Source: Apostichopus japonicus (lineage: Eukaryota; Echinodermata; Holothuroidea; Aspidochirotida; Stichopodidae). From it: a stretch of 64,000 nt of DNA. The translations under genes and the position numbers were made by a program. Location: NCBI RefSeq assembly GCF_037975245.1, contig NC_092561.1, forward strand, positions 1,278,501 to 1,342,500. Reading direction: 5' to 3'. Below the pieces are notes generated by a model that was not told where the DNA came from, made no database searches, and was given only the letters and a program-made list of their open reading frames with translations. Shown here in pieces: positions 25,361 to 38,603 of the stretch (its first letter is position 1; each line of letters opens with the position of its first letter).

Positions 25361-28300
25361 ATGGAGTACATATCATTTAGTTCGTTTCAATGCCGCGCCA
25401 AGCCTGTCTTATTTGTGATTATCATATGTTCCTGTACACTTTGGCTGGCATTCACATCGGTTAGTCGAGGTGAGTATTCTATATCAGTTTAACAAGTGTT
25501 TAAATATTTATGCTGGTATACGTAATGTATTCACTGTCTGTTGTATCACTGAATTGACTTAATATCCTAGTCATATGTACCGTGTACAGGCGGACGTAGC
25601 CAGAGATTTGAAAGAGGGCAGAGAGCAGAATTTTCAAAGGGAGCATTATTACACTTAACGGAGCACCATGATGTACAAAGTGCCCTCACGTTGCAGGAAA
25701 TAAACAAAAATAAGTGAATTGTATTTACGTAGCAAACGAACTTTCAGGGCAAAGATTGAGAAGGGTCTTTTAGCTTCCTTCAACCTGAAAGAGGGCTTCA
25801 ATGATATTTCTTGCTTTTAGTTAAATTTTATATTTTGGGGTACTCAAAAGGGGGGGGGTGGGCGATCGCTACAATTGCCCCCCCCCCCCTCTCCCTGGGT
25901 ACGTCCCTGGTTCTAAATATATTATTCTAACGATGTTTCTTGAATTAGAATTATTATCATAATAGTTTTACACATATCAGCAGAACGTTTTGAGTTTTGA
26001 GAGGGTCATTTAATGGAGTCAGCACCACTGTAATTGTCGTTATATTAGGCTACTTCTTTTAAAGTTCATTTATACCAAACAGCATAGAATGTTTATCATA
26101 ACACATCCAAGTGCGGATATATTTGCGCTAAGTAGTGACATCCCTGGGGTAAAACCTTTTGTCAGCCAAGTTGGCAAATCATAAAGTGACATCCGAAATC
26201 AATTTGCATGATATTTGCTTCGTTAAAACTTTAAGGGGCCATATTGATGATAACTATCAAATTACATTAGGCCTAAACATGGAGTAAGTCTTTTATTTTC
26301 TTGCCGAGTAAAGCTGGGTTGTTTGTTTTCTTAATACGTAAATAAATGAACGGAATAATTGATAAGAAGTTAATAACAGGCAAAGCAATGATATATGAAA
26401 GAATATTACAGTGAATGCATCAGATTTGTGAGTACGCACGGCCAATTAGTGAAATAAAGGGAAGTTACCATGTGCAGTAGGCTAGACTATCAACCTGGGA
26501 ATGACATGATATTACATAGCGACAAACGCCAAATATATATAGTAGTCAACAATCAGCAGTGGCGTGAGTTATGGTGGGGAGGGTGGCTCTCCATTTCTTT
26601 CATGTCACCCCCACCTCCATCGTCGGTCGAAGGAAATAGTTACATTCTATCGGGGACTGGAATCACTCCTTGCACAATAGACATATACTTATATACCTAA
26701 TTTATAAACTAAATATGCCACAGACTGCACCAATGCACCCTCCCCCCCCCCCCCCCTCATCAAACACACATACATGGAAATCGGCTTCAACGACCCCAGA
26801 GTCAGTCCACCTCCTTTCTTATTTCCCTGTTCTGCCACTGTCTCTTCAGTAACAGCTATAACTCACCCCTATCCCTGCACCCCAACCAACTATATAGCCA
26901 CTACCGGCTTTGACATCATCTGCATGTCACGGATTACGTTAATACACGTTAATACACTATTCCGTGTGGTACGGTAAGTATTCCCTATCAAAGAATAGCA
27001 AATGGTTCTATACTAACCAAGCAAGTATTGTATATAACGCGCGTGAGTTTACCCGTGTCTATTGTTCGACAACTCCCACAGTCCTACTCACTCCACTGTC
27101 AGTGCTTTCAAGTATTGTTCGTAGCCGCATAGACAATGACCATTCTTCAGCTATTGTCTGTTCTTCCTGCCTGAATACAATGGCTTCTCTGAATAAGCCT
27201 AACAGCATAGACAATGCAGACGACTATGGTAGGCCATACGGGAAATAATTGCTGATTAAATGTCTGTAAGAATTAAAATTCTATTTAACACTAGCTTTAA
27301 ATAAAATTAATACCGGCATTAAATAGTATTAATACTGGCATTAAATAACATTAATACCGCCATTAAATAGACCATCTTTGTTTAGTTGGCACTGCAACTT
27401 TAGTTGCCTTATGGTATAATATGCAATATTATTGACAAGCTTCCTTACACGTTTCCAGCTCTTGCGCCAGGCGCTAAACTTACCCCGTTAGTTCATCCAT
27501 CTTCATTCAGGAGTCTTCCAAACTTTCATAGCGTAATGCTCTTCGAAGATTAATCTAACGATCGACAAGATTACGAGAATTTTACGTCTTTATCCTTAAT
27601 CGATAATTTTTTTTTACAAATAGTCATCGTACTAATGTGCAGAGTGGTACTATATTAACCGATATTTCTGATCATTATCCTATTTTCTGCTGTTAGAAAA
27701 ACTCTATTCATAAAACATAATTCTTCTAAGAGTGTTGGTTACTTTAATTATACTAGTGTCAGGATGAATTCGAGGTGAGCTGCTGCCTAAAGATCGGACA
27801 GATGTTATCAATCATCAGAATGCAGATTTTGCCTATTTCAAGTTTTCTGTATATAAAAAGATTTACTCAGACGTTCATAAGGTTGCGTACACTAAAAATG
27901 CTTAGGATATGAATCATCTGGCTAGAAACAGCAGGTCTCTAACTATGGGCATGTTTGCATATCACCTTCTGTATCTAAATTATTTGAACGTTTCACGTAC
28001 AATAGAATATCTAATTTTATCCATAATCATATATATCCTAAACACATTTAAGTATGGCTTTCGTAAAGATTATTCTACAGATATGGCAGCAGTTAATCTA
28101 TAGTCGATAAAATTGCAACAGCATTATACAAAATACTTTCAGAATAGGAATCCTCATTGATCTCTCACAAGAGGTATTTGATACCAATGACTACATAATT
28201 CGTTGAAATAAACTGCTTATGGTTAACGAGGGGTCGCCTTTGACTGCATGGATTGCTAGTTACTTGAGGAACAGTATGTCCCCAAGTTGGTGTCCCCCAA

Positions 28301-30985
28301 GGATCTATCATTGGGACACTATATTTCCTTTCTATATATTAATGATGTTCATTTAACATCCGAAAAAAGGCAAAATTTATTACCTTTGCTGATGATACAA
28401 CATTTAGTTTTTTCCAAAACAAGCCATTTTTAAAGGTTGTAATTTTTACATGCAGAGGAGGAATTTAAAAATATTTTCACTTGGCTTAATGCAAACAAGT
28501 TATCTTGAAATATATATATTTTTGATAATGAAAAGGTACAATGAAAGTAATATTTCATTAATTCTAATTGGGGGGCACGTCAATTATTCCTCATCATGCA
28601 CAAAATTCCTGGGAAATTTTAATTGACAACAAACTGCATTGTAAAGAGTTACTTCTTACGTTGAAAACAATAGTCTGTGCAATTGGTATTATTTACAAAA
28701 CCAAGAACTTTCTCTCTTCATAAAAATGTGCTCATGATGCGCTGATCATTCTTTAAGTACCCCCTCCTACCCCCCCCCCCCCCGCCACGTCTTAATAATA
28801 GCTTATGACTATGGGGGAACGCCAACAACACTCATTTAAATAATCCGCATCCCATAGTGAAAAAGAAATAAGAAAAAGGGAACAGAAAGATTATCAGATA
28901 TATTCACAGTGTTCCATACAATACCAATAGTGCACCTCTGTTTTAGGAGTCTGACATATTTTCGAGCTTTACAGTTATCAACTTGGGAGTTTTATGTATA
29001 AATGTTATCTCAGACTCTTACCAATATGGTCGAATTCGACCGCACTGGCCTAGCTCTTCCACTGGTTAATATAATAAATGAATCAGGTACATTTTTATCC
29101 ATTGTCTTTGAAACTCATCGCAGCAGTTAGCCAATAGTGTAATATTATTTATTTATTTACTATTTTCACTATAATTTTGGTCATTCATCCCGCTTTGTGT
29201 CTTCTTTGTTTTTCATCAGAAACTCCCTTTACATTTCTAAATTTCCAGTGGGCAAACAGGTCTTTCACTAGACATAACAAGTTTAATATCGCATCATGGC
29301 GCAATAAGGATTTACCACAAATTACAGATAATTCGACAGATCCTTCTAACGCCGAGAAGGTACCCTTCAATGACCGGCTCGTTCAAACTGATGCGGCAAC
29401 TCCGTCTGAGAGATTGGTCGAGGACAACTTACTGAATAATCGCACAAAAACCAACGAGATGGATTTATCTGAAGTGGTAATCAAATTATCTTTCTATCTA
29501 TCTAGTTGAATTTAATACCATGTAATATGTTGCAGATAGTAACTCGCTATATGGTTGTAACGTCTATCAAGTTAATGGTATTTGAAATTCAAGAAACGTT
29601 CACAATAACATTTTAAACAAAGTCAATTGTTAGCTATAGCGCGATTCTCATTGGGTTTATGCTACCAAGTGTTATATCTAACTAAATCTGTTATAGGCGT
29701 AAAAATGTATCGTATAGTGTAGGCTACTGTAATGATATGCAAATACTGATTGCAAATATATCCCGTTGTTCTATAACTGGGTGGTAGATGCCACGTACAT
29801 GCATGTAGGGTAATAATGGGTTAGATTGATTAACCAAAATAACGAACTAATTATAAATTGGGATGAACACATGTATTTTCTTTATGGAACGCTTAAAATC
29901 TGATCTTGATGTTGTTAAAGTACAGTCCAGCAGTTTTAAAATGAATTTTGATGTAAAAATATATGTACTGTCACAGTGAAATAACTGGTACAATAATAGG
30001 GAATTCATTTATTCTCTCTCTTTGTAGGCAGCCATGATGTATGTAGTAACATCGTGTCAAAACTTGTTGATACTTATGGCCTTCATTGCCATTATGTTAA
30101 AACAATGCATTCTGACAGATAGAATATTGATTTTTGTTTTAATAATTCTAGTTTGAATGTGGTGAAACGTGCCAGGAAATAATTCAGCAACACAGACAGC
30201 GGATCCTACAAGATTCTTGTCATAAGAAACCTATCAACGGTCCGCCCTCTCTATGGAACAAAACTACAGGTCACTTAAATCCATCGGAAATGAGAAGACT
30301 TGGACATATATATCCTATACACAGTATGGGTGTTTTATTCTGTGCTGTACCGAAAGGTGGGTCCACTACCTGGAAAAGAATCATGTTAGCCGCGATTGGA
30401 CGCATTGAGACCCCAGAGAGTTACAAGGGAGACATTCACCCATTGTTTCGCAAGGTTGTCAAATCTTTAGGTAAATATAGTGTTAACGAATCCGAAGAAA
30501 TGCTCAAGACGTACAACAAGTTTGTTATCGTCAGAGACCCAATGCAACGGATGTTATCACTTTTTCTCGATAAAGCCGTTGGAAAGCACATATTAAAATT
30601 TAACGAAAGTCAGTTTGAGGGATTTTTAAAATTTATCCTGAAGAGTCCGAATAGATTTCAATCAGTAGGATTCAATGAACATTGGACGCATACTTCGTAT
30701 TTATGTTTACCTTGTGATATCAATTACAACTTCATTGGACGTTTGGAAACTTCTCAAAGAGATACCAAATATATTTTTGATCATTTTCTTCAAAAGGCCA
30801 AAGGTAATTACAGTTTGACATTTCATACGAAGCATGATACCAACAGCACAGCTCCCGAAAAGAAAAGTCATTATTTTTCACAAGTGGATCGGGAAATCCT
30901 CCACGCAATTGTAAAAAAATATGGTATAGATTACGACAATTTTGGATATGATAGAAACATGTATCGTCTTTTCAAAAACATATAG
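25361..30985 (+). CDS. Carbohydrate sulfotransferase, unit 4 (3 exons)
   Basis: Exons are 25361-25469, 29220-29476 and 30152-30985, giving 399 residues. Exon 1 is of the unit 2 type (SSFQCRAKP, VLFVIII) and exon 2/intron 2 of the unit 1/3 type. Exon 3 resembles unit 5: KGGSTTWKRIML, KAVGKHIL and LTFHTKHDTN in place of LTLRPTIHETN, a one-codon shortening. It is therefore a clear mosaic. The PAPS loop has Ser-Thr-Thr-Trp where other copies have Ser-Ser-Thr-Trp. No disabling change is seen. Confidence 0.9.
25587..25910. mobile_element. Short terminal-inverted-repeat element in intron 1, unit 4
   Basis: Copy of the element at 1685-2008, almost identical to the unit 1 version. Confidence 0.5.
27570..28735 (+). 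mobile_element. Decayed non-LTR retrotransposon fragment, unit 4
   Basis: Same relic, practically identical to units 1 and 3 across its length, including the stops and frameshifts. Confidence 0.7.
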
Positions 30986-33028
30986 TGAGGGCGCATAGTG
31001 TAGTGGTTGAATTATTATGATTTATAAAACAATGGATTTATATTACATTTACAATATCAACAACTTTCGTACGACCCACCTATTTACTAGAGTTCTTTGG
31101 AATTTTTCTTATACATTATCATTTATAAATTCAGAATTGCATTTAATTACAACAACAAAACTTCTTGCCTTTTAATGGAGACGGGTTTTTTAATTTGGGT
31201 TTGCTTCTTGAAATGACAGAAATTGATTTATTTTGAGGTTTTAATACGATCATTTAACTTAGTAGAGTTCTTCGGTATTTGTCTCATACATTATTAGTTA
31301 TAAATAATTTGCCTTAAATTACAAAAAAAAAGTGAGGACTTATACATAAAAGTCCAAAAAGCATAACACACGCATTCCGTATGTGACTAATTACAATCCA
31401 CTCATCAAATCCTTTATGAGCTCTATTAAACATTCCAATGAACAACGATACAGACTGGATTATGAACTATTTGGCTACAATAAAGATGTCAATTCCATGA
31501 AATGATTCATGTTTTAAAAGTTCTCATTATTTAAGCAACTCGCTAAACAATACTTTGATCAAGTAACTTTTTTAGTTTGAACCGTTATTTTTTATTTACT
31601 TATTATTTTTTTTTAAGTTATATTGCATCGACTTATTTCTTTACAAGCTGAGGGACAGGGTGGGGTTCACTCGGGCACCGATACATGGTTGTTCATGATG
31701 AAATCTGAACGATTCATTTAGAATAATGTTTACGTTCTTTTCAAAACACCGAGGGTCGTTGCTTATGCACATTTCATTTAGAATGTATCATTTGAGCTGT
31801 GATCGTTTGTTGTTCTTGTTCTTGTTGCTTTCGGTTAAATATCCTTTAAAATGAACAATTATTGTAATTGTTACATATACAGTTATTTCTCTAGGTTAAC
31901 AAGTCACTGTTTATAGTCACATATGCTTTCCAAGTGGACAGAGACGTAAGTATTACAGGTCACGTGACGTCTGTTAATCAGTTCAGCTGAATCAATCTTG
32001 AGACTTGTGAATCAGTCTGCGCTCTCATCAGGGAGCTGTTACTCTAACGTTACAGAAGCAGCTCCCTGCTCCCATTCTAAATCGTTCGGTTCGGTATAGT
32101 AGCCCTGGCTCCGACCATTGTGGTCGTATTTGTATCTGTTTTGTATTCGTATTTTATGCACTTTATGCATGTACGTATCGTTATGTGGGAATCTTCTTCG
32201 GTATTGAGACGTCGTTTTTAACCACTTTCGTTTAAGTGCATATGTTTCTCTTTTTAGTATTATTGAGGACTTCATGACGATGTTTTGTCTGTACCATGGC
32301 TGATTGTAGAAGTAGACTACGAAATCTACTCAGCGCTCGTTCTTTACTCGTTTATCTATGTGTTATATTCTCTGCAAGTACTAGCGAGATTCGAGCCTCG
32401 TCGTTACTAACACACAACCATCCAAGCCACATTTGTTTATATACCGCCACCGGTCCACAGTAGGGAATATTTGGGCGCCCCCACCGGAATCTTTAGACTG
32501 AGTTTGCGTTACAATATATATCATCCACCCCCACCCCCTTCCCCCAACCCCCATAAATTGTGGTTGGAAGAAGAAAGCCTATAGGGAAAGAATATTCCTG
32601 ATGATTCCCTTCTTGTAACATATATTTTATTTTCTTGATACTCGCTTCAATCGCCCCTAGAGAGACCATCAGCCTGGCTCCTCTATTTCCCTGCCCTTTC
32701 TCTTCACTGTAGCCAATACCAGTATACCCCCCTCCCCCTGCATTAGAAATAACAAATAACCTCACTCTCACACACGCTTCTGTAAACTGATAGAATCCGG
32801 AACAGGAAATGCATTGATCGATCGAATCAACGACTGCTTAGTTCTTGGTACATGTATACATGCAGGACGGACGTATATACATACATGTTTCTTCAATTGG
32901 GTAATAACTTGTTTAACAGATATGAGAAGAACTAAAACTAAAATTGAGAATTAAGGAAAGAGTGACATTATTTCAGTGCTTTCGATCATATTCGGTGATA
33001 TTTGAATCATAAAGTTATAGCTAAAACA
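30986..33028 (+). other. Spacer between units 4 and 5
   Basis: Unit 4 3' flank, relic at 31350-31505, then a class a flank that matches window positions 1-1458 almost base for base. No gene is seen. Confidence 0.6.
31350..31505 (+). pseudogene. Sulfotransferase C-terminal relic, unit 4
   Basis: Same relic with an uninterrupted frame, as in unit 1. Confidence 0.6.
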
Positions 33029-36000
33029 ATGGAGTACATATCATTTAGTTCGTTTCAATGCCGCGCCAAGCGTGTCTTATTTGTGATGATCATATGTTCC
33101 TGTACACTTTGGCTGGCATTCACATCGGTTAGTCGGGGTGAGTATTCTATATCAGTTTAACAAGTGTTTAAATATTTATGCTGGTATACGTAATGTATTC
33201 ACTGTCTGTTGTATCACTGAATTGACTCAATATCCTAGTCATATGTACCGTGTACAGGCGGACGTAGACAGAAATTTGAAAGAGGGCCGAGAGCAGAATA
33301 TTAAAAGGAGGCATTATTACACTTCACGGAGCACCATGATGTACAACGTGTCCTCACGTTGCAGGAAATAAACAATAATAAGTGAATTGTATTACGGAGC
33401 AGACGAACTTTCAGGGCAAAGATTGAGAAGGGTCTCTTAGCTTCCTTCAACCTGACAGAGGGCTTTAATGATATTTCTTGCTTTTAGTTAATTTTATTTT
33501 TCGGGGTACTCAAATTGGGGGGTGGGGTGGCGATCGCTCCAATTGCTCCCCCTCCCCCTGGGTACGTCCCTGGTTCTATATATATTATTCTAACGATGTT
33601 CCTTGAATTAGAATTATTATCATAATAGTTTTACACATATCAGCAGAACGTTTTGAGTTTTGAGAGGGTCATTTAATGAAGTCAGCACCACTGTAACTTG
33701 TAATTTTCGTTATATTAGGCTACTTCTTTTAAAGTTCATTTATACCAAACAGCATAGAATGTTTATCATAACTCATCCAAGTGCGGATATATTTGCGCTA
33801 AGTAGTGACATCCCTGGGGTAAAACCTTTTGTCAGCCAAGTTGGCAAATCATATAGTGACATCCGAAATCAATTTGCATGATATTTGCTTCGTTAAAACT
33901 TTAAGGGGCCATATTGATGATAACTATCAAATTATATTAGGCCTAAACATGGAGCAAGTCTTTTATTTTCTTGCCGAGTAAGCTGGGGTTGTTTGATTTC
34001 TTAATACGTAAATAAATGAACGGAATAATTGATAAGAAGTTAATAACAGGCAAAGCAATGATATTGAAAGAATATTACAGTGAATGCATCAGATTTGCGA
34101 GTACGCACGGCCAATTAGTGAAATAAAGGGAAGTTACCATGTGCAGTAGGCTAGACTATCAACCTGGGAATGACATGATATTACATAGCGACAAACGCCA
34201 AATATATATAGTAGTCAACAATCAGCAGTGGCGTGAGTAATGTTGGGGAGGGAAGGCTCTCCATTTCTTTCATGTCACCCCCACCTCCATCGTCAGTCGC
34301 ACAATAGACATATACTTATATACCTAATTTATAAACTAAATATGCCACAGACTGCACCAATGCACCCCCCCCCCCATCAAACACACCTATACATGGAAAT
34401 CGGCTTCAACCACCCCAGAGTCAGTCCACCTCCTTAATAATTTCCCTGTTCTGCCACTGTCTCTTCAGTAACAGCTATAACTCACCCCTATCCCTGCACC
34501 CCAACCAACTATATAGCCACTACCGGCTTTGACATCATCTGCATGTCACGGATTACGTTAATACACGTTAATACACTATTCCGTGTGGTACGGTACGTAT
34601 TCCATACTAAAGAATAGCAAATGGTTCTATACTAACCAAGCAAGTATTGTACATAACGCGCGTGAGTTTACTCGTGTCTATTTGACGATGTGGGTTCGAT
34701 AACTCCCACAGTTCTATTTACTCAACTGTCAGTGCTTTTAAGTATTGTTCGTAGCCGCATAGATAATGACCATTCTTCAGCTATTGACTGTAATCCTGCC
34801 TGAATACAATGGCTTCTCTGAATAAGCCTAACAGCATAGACAATGCAGACGACTATGGTAGGCCATACGGGAAATAATTGCTGATTAAATGTCTGTAACA
34901 ATTAAAATTCTGCCCGGTATTAATTCTATTTAATACCAGCATTAAATAAAATTAATACCGGCATTAAATAATATTAATACTGGCATTATATAGCATTAAT
35001 ACCGCCATTAAATAGACCATCTTTGTTCATAAGTTGCATACACTAAATGTAGGAATTTATATACTTACCTCAATCACTAAAAATGCTAAGAATATGAATC
35101 ATCTGGCTAGAAACAGCAGGTCTCTTACTATGGGCATGTTTTCATATAACCTTCTGTATCTAAATTATTTGAACGTTTTACGTACAATAGAATATCTAAT
35201 TTTATCCATTATCATATATATCCTAAACACATTTAAGTATGGCTTTCGTAAAGGTTATTCTACAGATATGGCAGCAGTCAATCTATAGTCGATAAAATTG
35301 CAACAGCATTATACAAAATACTTTCAGCAATAGGAATCTTCATTGATCATCCTCAAAAGGTATTTGATACCAATGACTACACAATTCGTTGAAATAAACT
35401 GCTTATGGTTAACGAGGGGTCGCCTTTGACTGCATGGATTGCTAGTTACTTGAGGAACGGAGTCCAGTATGTCCCCCAAGTTAGTGTCCCCAAGGATCTA
35501 TCATTGGGACACTATTTTTCCTTTCTATATATTCATGATATTCATTCAACATCCGAAAAAAGGCAAAATTTGTTCATTTTGCTGATGGTACAACATTTTA
35601 TATTTTCCAAAATAAGCCTATTTTAAAGGTTGTAACTTTTACATGCAGTGGAGGAATTTACAAATATTTTCACTTGGCTAAATGCAAACAAGTTATCTTT
35701 AAATATATATTTTTTATAATGAAAGGTACAATGAAAGTAATATTTTATTAATTCTAATTGGGGGCACGTCAATTATTCCTCATCATGCACAAAATTCCTG
35801 GGAAATTTTAATTGACAACAAACTGCATTGTAAAGAGTTACTTCTTACGTTGAAAACAATAGTCTGTGCAATTGGTATTATACGCCAACAACACTCATTT
35901 AAATAATCCGCATCCCATAATGAAAAAGAAATAAGAAAAAGGGAACAGAAAGATTATCAGAAATATTCACAGTGTTCCATACAATACCCATAGTGCACCT

Positions 36001-36563
36001 CTGTTTTAGGACTGTGGCATATTTTCGACCTTTACAGTTATCAACTTGAGAGTTTTATGTATAAAAGTTATCTCAGACTCTTACCAATACGGTCGAATTC
36101 GACCGCACCGGCCTAGCTATTCCACTGGTTAATATAATAAATGAATCAGGTACACTTTTATCCATTGTCTTTGAAACTCATCGCAGCAGTTAGCCATTAG
36201 TGTAATATTATTTATTTATTTACTATTTTCACTATAATTTTGGTCATTCATCCCGCTTTGTGCCTTCTTTGTTTTTCATCAGAAACTTCCTTTACATTTC
36301 AAAATTTCCAGTGGGCAAACAGGTCTTTCACTAGACATAACAAGTTCAATATCGCATCATGGCGCAATAAGGAATTATCACAATTTACAGATAATTCGAC
36401 CGGTCCTCCTAGCGCCGATAAGGTACCCTTCAATGACCGGCTCGTTCAAACTGATGCGGCAACTCCGTCTGAGAGATTGGTCGAGGCCAACTTACTGAAA
36501 AATCGTACAAAAACCAACGAGATGGATTTATCTGAAGTGGTAATCAAATCATCTATCTATCTA

Positions 36564-36650
<87 letters not shown>

Positions 36651-38603
36651 GTCTATCTGTCTGTCTATCTATCTATCTGCCTATCAGAACAGTGAAAAAA
36701 ATGTCCAGCCTCCACCGGGGTTCGAACCCGGGCCTCCGCTCTATATGCGGACACCCTAACCAGTAGGCTATGGACGCTGATTTTATGTTCAGAGGTTCGA
36801 AACCGGTAAGGAAGGTCGTAATTCGACTGTAGAGGGAGGTTTACACCAGTACACAAATATTTCATTGTAGAACTTTCGTGTGGACCTATATTTATAGACC
36901 TACTAATTTATAGCCCCATCGTACCTTACAAAGCATCATTTCATGTTTTTCCTTGAGATCATGTTCACTTAATCCCCCCACCCTCCTACATGGGAGTGTC
37001 TTCAACGACCCGAGGGCTAATCCCCTCCGTAATAAACTGATGGATCCACCACTCGGAAGTTTCGAACCCTGCAGGTCTATTGTTTGTATGCAAAACTAAC
37101 CATACCATGCTGTACCAGCACAAAGTTGAATTCAATACCATGTAATATGTTGCAGATCGTAACTCGCTGTATGGTTGTAACGTCTGTCAAGTTAATGGTA
37201 TTTGAAATTCAAGAAACGTTCACAATAACATTTTAAACAAAGTCACTTCTTAGCTAGCACGATTCTCATTGGGTTTATGCTAGTACTACGTGTTATATCT
37301 AACTTAATCTGTTATAGGCGTAGAAATGTATCGTATAGTGTAGGCTACTGTACTGGTATGCAAATACTGATTGCAAATATATCCCGTTGTTCTATAACTG
37401 GGTCGTAGATGCCACGTACATGCATGCAGGGTAATAATGGGTTAGATTGATTAACCAAAATAACGAACTAATTATAAACTGGAATGAACACATGTATTTT
37501 CTTTATGGAACGCTTAAAATATGACGTTGATGTTGTTAATTACAGTCCAGCAGTTTTAAAATTAATTTTGATGTAAAAATATATGTATTGTCACAGTGAA
37601 ATAACTGGTACAATAATAGGGAATTCATTTATTCTCTCTCTTTGTAGGCAGCCATGATGTATGTACTATGTAGTAACATTGTGTCAAAACTTGTTGATAC
37701 TTATGGCCTTCATTGCAATTATACAAAACAATAAAATCTGACAGATAGGATATTGATTTTCGTTTTTTATAATTCTAGTTTGAATGTGGTGAAACGTGCC
37801 AGGAAATAATTCAGCAACACAGACAGCGGATCCTACAAGATTCTTGTCATAAGAGACCTTTCAACGGTCCGCCCTCTCTATGGAACAAAACTACAGGTCA
37901 CTTAAATCCATCGGAAATTAGAAGACTTGGACATATATATCCTATACACAGTATGGGTGTTTTATTCTGTGCTGTACCGAAAGGTGGGTCCAGTACATGG
38001 AAAAGAATCATGTTAGCCGCGATCGGACGCATTGAGAACCCCGAGAGTTACAAGGGAGACATTCACCCATTGTTTCGTAAGGTTGTCAAATCTTTAGGTA
38101 AATATAGTGTTAACGAATCCGAAGAAATGCTCAAGACATACAACAAGTTTCTTTTCGTCAGAGACCCAATGCAACGGATGTTATCACTCTTTCTCGATAA
38201 AGCCGTTGGAAAGCACAAATTAAAATTTAACGAAAGTCAGTTTGAGGGATTTTTAAAATTTATTCTGAAGAGTCCGAATAGATTTCAACCAGTAGGATTC
38301 GATGAACATTGGACGCATACTTCGTATTTATGTTTACCTTGTGATATCAATTACAACTTCATTGGACGTTTGGAAACTTCTCAAAGGGATACCAAATATA
38401 TTTTTGATCATTTTCTTCAAAAGGCCAAAGGTAATTACAGTTTGACATTTCATACGAAGCATGAAACCAACAGCACAGCTCCCGAAAAGAAAAGTCAATA
38501 TTTTTCACAGGTGGATCGGGAAATCCTCCACGCAATTGTAAAAAAATATGGTATAGATTACGACAATTTTGGATATGGTAGAAACATGTATCAGCCCCTT
38601 TAG
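33029..38603 (+). CDS. Carbohydrate sulfotransferase, unit 5 (3 exons)
   Basis: Exons are 33029-33137, 36283-36539 and 37779-38603, giving 396 residues. The core motifs are intact: VPKGGSSTWKRIM, then FLFVRDPMQRMLS, then HW..TSYLCLPC. The C-terminus differs. A 19-bp insertion (CAGCCCCTTTAGATAATAT) after the ATGTAT codons replaces the usual RLFKN(I/L) end with QPL and stops early, so only the last few residues are lost. Intron 2 is the longest (1239 bp). It contains both the SINE-linked segment of unit 2 and the segment found in units 1, 3 and 4, with a TCTG microsatellite right after exon 2. This copy is the most diverged and ends the array. Confidence 0.88.
33255..33573. mobile_element. Short terminal-inverted-repeat element in intron 1, unit 5
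   Basis: Copy of the element at 1685-2008 with more substitutions. The sharp rise in divergence from unit 1 begins at about its left end. Confidence 0.5.
35030..35880 (+). mobile_element. Truncated retrotransposon fragment, unit 5
   Basis: It keeps FKYGFRKGYSTDMAAVNL and SPLTAWIASYLRN...YVPQVSVPKDLSLGHY, the latter closer to the normal VPQG box than in other units. Both ends are deleted relative to the other units (missing the upstream endonuclease-like part and the part after the IGIIY-like stretch near 35880). Confidence 0.7.
36552..36682 (+). repeat. (TCTG)n/(TATC)n microsatellite in intron 2, unit 5
   Basis: About 130 bp of TCTG repeats bounded by TATC repeats begins roughly 12 bp after the exon 2 donor. 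Units 1, 3 and 4 have only a short TCTATCTATC stretch there and unit 2 a short TATCTATATATC. Confidence 0.9.
36686..36808 (-). mobile_element. tRNA-derived SINE in intron 2, unit 5
   Basis: Minus-strand SINE of the same family as 13255-13400, with box B GGTTCGAACCC (complement near 36718-36729) and a box A region (complement near 36758-36771). Its 3' end runs into the TCTG/TATC microsatellite, consistent with a simple-repeat tail. Confidence 0.75.

Noticed and set aside
36552-36682. CRISPR-like array
   Set aside because: Pure 4-bp microsatellite in a eukaryotic intron, with no spacers.
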